The notes below the pieces were generated by a model. That model was not told the origin of the DNA. It ran no database searches and worked only from the letters and a program-made list of their open reading frames with translations. A DNA stretch of 11,575 nucleotides, taken from assembly GCA_947174455.1 (NCBI GenBank), contig CAMWIZ010000009.1, forward strand, positions 1-11,575, written 5' to 3'. The stretch is from an uncultured Clostridia bacterium (GTDB taxonomy: Bacteria; Bacillota; Clostridia; Oscillospirales; Acutalibacteraceae). Of this stretch, positions 6,162-11,575 are shown in pieces. The first letter of the stretch is position 1, and every line of letters starts with the position of its first letter. The position numbers and the translations under genes are program-made.

Positions 6162-7235
6162 TCAAATCAAATTTATTGCCGCAATGGCAGCCGCCGCTTC
6201 AATAACGGAAACCGCACGGGTAACTATACACGGGTCATGCCTGCCCTTAACAGAAAGAGTGGTATTTTCCGCCTTAGTCAAATCAACGGTGTTCTGTTCA
6301 ATCGAGATTGATGCAGTCGGCTTAATTGCTGCACGGAACACAATGGGCATACCGCTGGTAATTCCACCGAGTGCTCCACCGTGGTTGTTTGTTCTTGTGC
6401 GAACTTTGCCGTTTTCGTCATAGAAAAACTCATCATTATTCTGCGAACCACGCATTTTAGAACCTTCAAAGCCTGAACCGAACTCTATACCCTTAACGGC
6501 AGGAACTCCGAAAACTACTGACGATATAACATTCTCAACACCGCCGAACATGGGATTTCCCACACCGGCAGGCATACCCTGGATTATGCACTCGACAACT
6601 CCGCCTACGCTGTCGCCTTTTGCCGCCGCATCGGACACTACTGAACGCAGTGCATCCTCCCTGCTTGTGTCAATCAAAGCAAATTTTTCCTTATTAAGCC
6701 TTGAGATAAGCTCATCTGAAATTCCTGTAGGTTCAAACGGCTCATCGCAAGCCTCTCCGATAGAGTAAATATGTGCGGCAATATCTATGCCCTTTTTCTG
6801 CAATATCTGACGGATAATTGCTCCTGCAAATACCATATTTGCGGTAAGTCTGCCGGAAAAATGTCCACCGCCACGAACGTCATTAAATCCTTCATAACGG
6901 AGATACGCCGTGTAATCCGAGTGACCCGGACGTGGTGCATTCATGATGTTTCCGTAATCCTTAGAGCGTGTATTGGTGTTTTGGATAACTGCCGCAAGCG
7001 GTGCACCTGTCGTCACATTGTCAAGCATCCCCGACAAAATATGAGGAGTGTCGGACTCCTTTCTCGGAGTAGCCGTTCTGTCGTTACCCGGTGCTCTGCG
7101 GGCCATCTGTGCATAAACCTCGTCCATGTCTATCTTCACACCACTCGGCAGACCGTCGATAACAACACCGATTGCTGTACCATGGCTTTCCCCAAAAATT
7201 GAAACCTTTACCTTATCTCCCCAACCGGAACCCAT
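6162..7235 (-). CDS. aroC: Chorismate synthase
   Basis: AroC removes phosphate from 5-enolpyruvylshikimate-3-phosphate to give chorismate, using reduced FMN as a catalytic cofactor. The 357-residue frame from ATG 7235 carries all signatures: WGDKVKVSIFGESHG with GESHG at 15-19, RRAPGNDRTATPRKESD (46-62), PRPGHSDYTA (101-110), the RGGGHFSGRLTA block (121-132), a GGALGGI segment and GRHDPC (330-335). ATG 7235 is chosen because MGSGWGDKVKVSIFGESHG is the normal family start and AAAGG lies about ten bases upstream. A frame opening at 7277 would add 14 residues with no family support. The gene follows aroA by 49 bases and precedes pheA by 13, so chorismate is made and used by adjacent genes. Confidence 0.96.
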   Translation of the reverse strand: MGSGWGDKVKVSIFGESHGTAIGVVIDGLPSGVKIDMDEVYAQMARRAPGNDRTATPRKESDTPHILSGMLDNVTTGAPLAAVIQNTNTRSKDYGNIMNAPRPGHSDYTAYLRYEGFNDVRGGGHFSGRLTANMVFAGAIIRQILQKKGIDIAAHIYSIGEACDEPFEPTGISDELISRLNKEKFALIDTSREDALRSVVSDAAAKGDSVGGVVECIIQGMPAGVGNPMFGGVENVISSVVFGVPAVKGIEFGSGFEGSKMRGSQNNDEFFYDENGKVRTRTNNHGGALGGITSGMPIVFRAAIKPTASISIEQNTVDLTKAENTTLSVKGRHDPCIVTRAVSVIEAAAAIAAINLI

Positions 7236-7284
7236 TATTATCAAACCTTTCTTTATTCGTATCCATAAAACTTGCAAGATTCAA

Positions 7285-8547
7285 TTACTCGCTCTTTCCA
7301 CCGACAGAATTATAGTCCTCAAAAAATTCAGAATATGATTTTGTTATACTCTCTCTGTCAGATACCGTGATTTCGTTCTTACTTTTAAGTGCAGCAACAG
7401 CCATAGACATAACAATTCTGTGGTCATTAAATCCCTCAGCAAAGCCACCGTCAAGACTTTCTACACCATCTATAATCAAACCATCCTCCGTTTCACTTAT
7501 CTTTGCTCCACAACGATTAAGACAGTCCGTAATTGCTGCAAGACGATCGCTTTCCTTTAAACGTACACGCTGTGCATTGTATATTCTTGTTTGCCCCTTT
7601 GCAAAGGACGCACACACTGTCAGCACGGGTACTAAGTCGGGAATCTGAGAAGCATCAATTTCTATAGCTTTCAGCTCACCCTTGCTGCACTTTACCGACA
7701 TCTCACTCTGTTCTATGCTTGCACCGAAGCGTCTGAGGATTTCCGTTATCTCCCTGTCGCCCTGATAGGAATCTTTCTTGACGCCGTTAACCGTAACTTC
7801 ACCGCCGATTGCACCGCCAACCAAGAAAAATGCAGCCTGTGACCAGTCACCCTCGGTTATATACTCCCCTGATTTGTAGGATTGATTACCCTTAACAATA
7901 TAATCCTCACCGTCCTTTGTGACAGTAACACCATAATGCTCCATTACTGCAATAGTCATGTCAATATAACCCTTTGACTGCAACGGCGAAGTTAAATGTA
8001 TCACACTGTCGCCGTCAAGCAAAGGAAGTGCAAACAACAGACCTGTAATAAACTGTGAACTTATATCGCCGGGGACATCAAACTTACCCGATGTCAGCCG
8101 ACCGCTAATTTCAAACGGAAGTCCGCCCTTTGTCACACATTTAACATTGTGCTTTGGCAAAAGCTCGGTATAGACACCAAGCGGACGTTGCGGAAGTCTG
8201 CCCTTACCGTCAAAAACAGCATTGACACCGCCTGCGGCAGCAACAGGTATAAAAAAACGAACAGTAGAACCCGACTCACGGCAATTAAGCCTTGCAAAAT
8301 CCACTTTAAACAAATCAGCCGAATCAATAATAACCCTGTTTCCTTCTATGCTAACATTTGCACCGAGTGCTTTAATGCAATCAATAGTTGCAAGAATATC
8401 TTCCGAAAAGGCAACAGGATGAATAACAGATTTTCCCTTTGATAATGCGGCACAAATTATTGCACGATGCACATCACTCTTTGATGGAGGTGCTTGTACC
8501 GTACCGAGAAGCTTTGACGGCTTTATTGTTACATTAGACATACTCAT
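7285..8547 (-). CDS. aroA: 3-phosphoshikimate 1-carboxyvinyltransferase (EPSP synthase)
   Basis: AroA joins phosphoenolpyruvate to shikimate-3-phosphate, giving EPSP for AroC. The 420-residue length is normal. Signatures are PPSKSDVHRA (20-29) with the binding Lys, Ser and Arg, NCRESGSTVRFF (88-99), RLPQRPLG (117-124), GDISSQFITGLLFALP (160-175), the catalytic-type Asp in PDLVPVL (303-309), RLKESDRL (329-336), FNDHRIVMS (373-381) and ITKSYSEFF (401-409). Where class I enzymes have LFLGNAGT, this one has CRESGST, a variant I associate with Clostridia. Glyphosate response cannot be judged from that alone. Two ATG codons lie close together (8547 and 8541), and AAAGGA upstream suits the second slightly better. 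A hairpin repeat separates it from tyrA. Confidence 0.95.
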   Translation of the reverse strand: MSMSNVTIKPSKLLGTVQAPPSKSDVHRAIICAALSKGKSVIHPVAFSEDILATIDCIKALGANVSIEGNRVIIDSADLFKVDFARLNCRESGSTVRFFIPVAAAGGVNAVFDGKGRLPQRPLGVYTELLPKHNVKCVTKGGLPFEISGRLTSGKFDVPGDISSQFITGLLFALPLLDGDSVIHLTSPLQSKGYIDMTIAVMEHYGVTVTKDGEDYIVKGNQSYKSGEYITEGDWSQAAFFLVGGAIGGEVTVNGVKKDSYQGDREITEILRRFGASIEQSEMSVKCSKGELKAIEIDASQIPDLVPVLTVCASFAKGQTRIYNAQRVRLKESDRLAAITDCLNRCGAKISETEDGLIIDGVESLDGGFAEGFNDHRIVMSMAVAALKSKNEITVSDRESITKSYSEFFEDYNSVGGKSE

Positions 8548-8583
8548 CTATCCTTTGGTCTTATTTCATTCCCTAAAAATGAG

Positions 8584-8678
8584 AAACTTTAAATTTTTGA
8601 AAAAGTTTACGTCCGACCCTAAAAGAATCGGAGATTTCCAAAAGGCAGAGCCTTTGGAAGGTTCGAGGACAGCGTCCT
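8584..8678. repeat. Four-hairpin intergenic repeat element
   Basis: The 174-base gap between tyrA and aroA holds four consecutive hairpins: AAACTTT/AAAGTTT (8584-8590, 8602-8608), TCCGA/TCGGA (8612-8616, 8628-8632), TTCCAAAAGGC/GCCTTTGGAA (8636-8646, 8650-8659, one bulged A, loop AGA), and AGGAC/GTCCT (8666-8670, 8674-8678, loop AGC). The GGCAGAGCC and GGACAGCGTCC cores are typical of dispersed non-coding repeats between genes of gut Clostridia. Being inside an operon, it may affect mRNA stability. Family assignment is by pattern only. Confidence 0.5.
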
Positions 8679-8721
8679 TGATAATACAATGTTTTTAACG
8701 GCAAAACCTTTAACAGTGAAT

Positions 8722-9552
8722 TTACTCACCTAAGCCTTGTTTTATCAATCGGCTTTTCTTTAAAAGTTCCCTAAGTATATCCGCATCACCGCTGTCAACG
8801 GCATTTTTTATATTTGTAATGTTGTCAATAAGCACAGACAGTTCCTCCGATAAAGGCTTGCTGTTGCTTAAAAACAAATCAGTCCACAGATTTTCGTTAA
8901 TGGCAGCAACCCGTGATACATCTCGGTAGCTGCCTGCGGAAAACCCATTATGATTGGGACAACACGGACTCATAACATATGCACAAGCCAATGCGTGGGG
9001 CACTTGAGATGTAAAAGCTATCATTCGGTCATGCTCCTCAGGGGAAGCAATTCTGATAGTGCCGCAGCCTATTTCTTTTGCAAGCGTTGCAATAGTATCC
9101 ACGGCAATTTTGTCAGCCTTGCAAGGCACAATTATGTAGCTTGCATTTACAAACAAGCCTGCCTCAGAGGCACTATACGAATATTTTTCCTTTCCCGCCA
9201 TAGGGTGAGAGCCAACATACTGCAAACCACCGTTTACACATATTTCTGTAAGCTCACCGCAAATTTCAGATTTAATTCCGCATACATCGGTTATTATACA
9301 GCCTTTTTTGAATATGCTGATATTTTCCCTTACAAAGGAAACTATGTGTTTCGGATAGGTACACATATACACAACGTCAGCATTTGCAAGGCTGTACTTC
9401 GTCCCCGCTTCGTGGATAGCCCCCTCGTCCAAAGCTTGTTTTACTACGCTTTCTGTCCTGTTAATTCCTATAACTCTATGCTCCGTATATTCGGTAAACG
9501 CTTTTGCAAGCGAACCGCCTATAATACCTAAGCCAACTATGGCTATATTCAT
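8722..9552 (-). CDS. tyrA: Prephenate dehydrogenase
   Basis: TyrA oxidises and decarboxylates prephenate to 4-hydroxyphenylpyruvate, the tyrosine precursor. The 276-residue protein has an N-terminal Rossmann fold with IVGLGIIGGSLA (5-16) and an Asn-Arg pair (31-32) after the second strand in place of the acidic residue usual for NAD, so NADP use is conceivable. The second part carries GSHPMAGKE (114-122), EEHDRMIAFTSQVPHALA (172-189) and GSYRDVSRVA (207-216), all family active-site blocks. It is the short form: there is no fused chorismate mutase and no C-terminal ACT domain, so feedback by tyrosine is not evident. The ATG at 9552 has GAGGT eight bases upstream. It begins the aromatic gene run tyrA-aroA-aroC-pheA, with a candidate promoter just upstream. 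Confidence 0.94.
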   Translation of the reverse strand: MNIAIVGLGIIGGSLAKAFTEYTEHRVIGINRTESVVKQALDEGAIHEAGTKYSLANADVVYMCTYPKHIVSFVRENISIFKKGCIITDVCGIKSEICGELTEICVNGGLQYVGSHPMAGKEKYSYSASEAGLFVNASYIIVPCKADKIAVDTIATLAKEIGCGTIRIASPEEHDRMIAFTSQVPHALACAYVMSPCCPNHNGFSAGSYRDVSRVAAINENLWTDLFLSNSKPLSEELSVLIDNITNIKNAVDSGDADILRELLKKSRLIKQGLGE

Positions 9553-9572
9553 TTTATTCTACCTCGTTCTGA

Positions 9573-9601
9573 TTCATAAATATATATACTTATTTTTTCA
9601 A
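9573..9601 (-). promoter_or_regulatory. Candidate promoter of the aromatic amino acid genes
   Basis: On the - strand, TTGAAA (9601-9596) is followed after 17 bases by TATGAA (9578-9573). Matches to consensus are 5 and 4 of 6. It lies in the 92-base gap between the glycosyltransferase stop and tyrA, which otherwise has no terminator-like hairpin, so read-through from upstream is also possible. Confidence 0.35.
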
Positions 9602-9644
9602 GAGAAGCCGTTTTATAAAAATACTGCACTCCTCATAAGGCAAG

Positions 9645-11078
9645 TCACAGATCGTTCATGCAATACTCATACAACATTGCCGTATACACTATTGTCGATA
9701 AAACACAAAATGCACCACAGCATTTACTTAGCACAGCGACACTTCCTTTATGGAATTTGTTGTCGGTTTTTTCGGCTTCATTTATAAATAAGCCTACAAA
9801 AGCTGCTCCCGTCATTATCAACGGAACGCAATAGCGTGTGTTCTGTGTGCAGATATGCGGATACTGTATGCAGAAATTCACATAGTTTCCGAATATTACC
9901 GCAAATATCAAACCAAACAGTGTTTTAACTTCAATAGACAAATTCTTACTTTTAATTATAGCTATAACCATAGCAACAAGCGAAAATGCCACTATCACAA
10001 CGTTTACTAAGAACAAACCTACACAAAAAGCCTGCAAGGTTATACTTTCGCCGAAAAACGTTCCCTCGTCAAACATTGAGTTTTTAAGCAATGCAATAAA
10101 AGGATTAAACTCCGCATATGTTCCTCTGCTCTCACCCCACTGCGTAAATGGTGAAGCAAACTGATACAACGACCAATCCGTCAAACGTGACAGCGGTGAT
10201 TTGTCAATATACTGAAATGTGTTTTCCGAAAGCTTCGGAACATAATTAAGCGGAACACCAAACCTTACATAATTTCGTACAGACCAATAAAGACCGAGAG
10301 GACAGCATATAATGCCAAACAATGCAAACTGTGCAATGTACTTTTTCCACTCTTTAATATTTTTGATAAATACTATCAAAAACACAACCGCAACAGCAGG
10401 TGCAAGCAAACCGACAGACAACTTGGTAAACATTCCCAATCCAATACAAAAGGCAATCTTCACTATGTCTGAAAGTTTTTTATCCTGCGACCACTTTACT
10501 GTGTAGAAAATAGCCATTGCCGCAAAAAGCGATGATAACATATCGTTGTTTATACTGCCCGACAAAATAATAAGTGTCGGATGAAATACCACAAGGGCGG
10601 TTGCTGTTATAAGTCCTTTTTCCTTCAATCCTATCTTTGCAAAAGTTCTGAATGCAAAAACAGAAAAAAGGGTGGAATATATTACCGTCAAATATTGCAG
10701 TGTATTAATTCCGCTTTCTATTTTCAACCCGAACAGATTTAAAAACTTCAGCCACAGTACAAATATAATATGGTGGAGCGGTGGGTGATAAAACTGCCAC
10801 TTATCCCTCGGGTCAAAGTCGGGAAGTCTCATGTTATTGTAAAGGTACTCAATATACTCCGAATGTCCCTCCTGTCCGGAAAAGAATAAATGGACGTCGT
10901 GCTGGCGTACATCTAAGCTTGTATAAGTAATGTACATCATTCTGATTATAACACCCATAAGAATCAGCAGTATACAAACAACCTCAACAGATAAGGAATT
11001 TTTCTTTTTAAGAAAAAAAGCAATAACTACAGGAATAAAAAGCATTACCGTCATTTCGACAGATACAAATATACCCAT
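9645..11078 (-). CDS. GT39-like polytopic membrane glycosyltransferase (PMT/ArnT superfamily)
   Basis: This 477-residue integral membrane protein has about ten or more hydrophobic segments, from residue 8 to the C-terminus. It fits the GT-C fold glycosyltransferases that take sugars from polyprenyl phosphate carriers on the outer side of the membrane. After the first pair of helices, the first large loop carries acidic residues in LDVRQHDVH (D56, D61), the place of the catalytic Asp in this superfamily, followed by FYHPPLHHI (97-104). Further on are SGSINNDM (173-180), FTKLSVGLLAP and a conserved RNYVRFGVPL (268-277). I chose ATG 11078 because GGAGG lies six bases upstream. A longer frame from 11117 has no such site. 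Acceptor and sugar are unknown. A close paralogue lies just upstream. Confidence 0.85.
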   Translation of the reverse strand: MGIFVSVEMTVMLFIPVVIAFFLKKKNSLSVEVVCILLILMGVIIRMMYITYTSLDVRQHDVHLFFSGQEGHSEYIEYLYNNMRLPDFDPRDKWQFYHPPLHHIIFVLWLKFLNLFGLKIESGINTLQYLTVIYSTLFSVFAFRTFAKIGLKEKGLITATALVVFHPTLIILSGSINNDMLSSLFAAMAIFYTVKWSQDKKLSDIVKIAFCIGLGMFTKLSVGLLAPAVAVVFLIVFIKNIKEWKKYIAQFALFGIICCPLGLYWSVRNYVRFGVPLNYVPKLSENTFQYIDKSPLSRLTDWSLYQFASPFTQWGESRGTYAEFNPFIALLKNSMFDEGTFFGESITLQAFCVGLFLVNVVIVAFSLVAMVIAIIKSKNLSIEVKTLFGLIFAVIFGNYVNFCIQYPHICTQNTRYCVPLIMTGAAFVGLFINEAEKTDNKFHKGSVAVLSKCCGAFCVLSTIVYTAMLYEYCMNDL

Positions 11079-11177
11079 ATACATCCTCCGTTTATTCACT
11101 CTGTATGTTACATTCAATTAAATTCAACATTTTCTGTCTTTCTAAAAAAGTGTATTGACAATAACAATGTAATGTAT

Positions 11178-11575
11178 TTACATATTAGCAGCTTCTGCAT
11201 AAAGCAATGCTATAAAAAACATTGTTGAGAAAACACAAAATAAAACACAGCATCGGTTCAAAACAGCAACACTGCCCTTGTAGATTTTCCCCTTGTCCTT
11301 CTTCGCTTCCGTCAGGAAATCACCCAAAAATGCAGCTCCAACCAAAAGCAAAGGAACACAGTAACGCATATGTTCCGTGCAGGCGTGTGGATAGTTTATG
11401 CAAAAAATTACATAGTTTCCGAACACGGTTGCAAAAACCAAGCCTAATAAAGTCTTGACCTCAACAGAAAAATTTTTGTTTTTAACTATTGCTAAAATCA
11501 TCGCAGCAAGAGAAAATGCAACTATTACAATATTCACTGCGAACAAAATTACACAAATTCCTTGCAGGGTAACGC
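11178..11575 (-). CDS. Second GT39-like membrane glycosyltransferase, C-terminal part
   Basis: The frame is open to the right edge of the window, so only the last 131 or so residues are seen. The visible part matches the end of the neighbouring glycosyltransferase segment by segment: VTLQGICVILF against ITLQAFCVGLF, EVKTLLGLVFATVFGNYV against EVKTLFGLIFAVIFGNYV, RYCVPLLLVGAAF against RYCVPLIMTGAAF, and KGSVAVLNRCC against KGSVAVLSKCC. By eye about two thirds of residues are the same. Three hydrophobic segments are present and the stop is normal. The 99-base gap to the next gene has no clear terminator. The catalytic N-terminal half lies outside the window, so integrity cannot be judged. Tandem duplication is the simplest reading. 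Confidence 0.8.
   Translation of the reverse strand, partial: VTLQGICVILFAVNIVIVAFSLAAMILAIVKNKNFSVEVKTLLGLVFATVFGNYVIFCINYPHACTEHMRYCVPLLLVGAAFLGDFLTEAKKDKGKIYKGSVAVLNRCCVLFCVFSTMFFIALLYAEAANM

Noticed and set aside
6771..7202. 143-codon + strand frame opposite aroC
   Set aside because: It is a shadow of conserved aroC codons with no recognisable motif.
8950..9531. 193-codon + strand frame opposite tyrA
   Set aside because: It lies wholly antisense to a well-supported enzyme gene, is rich in Cys, His and Tyr with no domain pattern, and has no ribosome binding site.
11155..11177. TTGACA on the + strand as a promoter
   Set aside because: No fitting -10 box at the right distance and no + strand gene follows.

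Overview
The window looks like a chromosomal segment of a low-GC, gut-type Clostridia (Ruminococcaceae/Oscillospiraceae-like). The reasons are AT-rich non-coding DNA, clear Shine-Dalgarno sites, Firmicutes-type NdoA/MazF, an ANTAR regulator beside a YegS/DagK lipid kinase, and multi-hairpin intergenic repeats. This placement is inference from gene content and style, not from a marker gene. Genes end in TGA as well as TAA, so the standard bacterial code applies.

Left part, + strand (1-3057). A candidate promoter with a palindrome in its spacer, then a strong promoter, precede a small two-helix membrane protein (252-779). A terminator hairpin follows. Next is an NAD(P)H-hydrate dehydratase gene (nnrD) broken by an in-frame TGA at a family-conserved Gly, then a small lipoprotein whose best-placed start codon is ATA. 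A 300-base gap follows with no gene. It holds a good promoter whose predicted start falls on the first base pairs of a strongly structured RNA, and this RNA leads into a complete MazF/NdoA RNase toxin gene that has no antitoxin gene in view. A perfect-stem terminator closes this part.

Right part, - strand (11575-3207, read right to left). Two tandem GT39-like membrane glycosyltransferases (the first cut by the window edge) are followed by the aromatic amino acid genes tyrA, aroA, aroC and pheA. Together these take shikimate-3-phosphate plus PEP to chorismate and on to the Phe and Tyr precursors. Then come an ANTAR RNA-binding antiterminator with a degenerate receiver and a long structured leader, and a diacylglycerol-kinase-family lipid kinase. 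A 19-bp-stem terminator ends the run. A four-hairpin repeat sits between tyrA and aroA.

Most of the window is ordinary housekeeping. The points that merit a second look are the structured RNA in front of the orphan mazF, the conserved-looking structured element in front of the ANTAR gene, the nonsense codon in nnrD and the ATA start of the lipoprotein. I see no CRISPR array, insertion sequence, tRNA, rRNA or phage gene.
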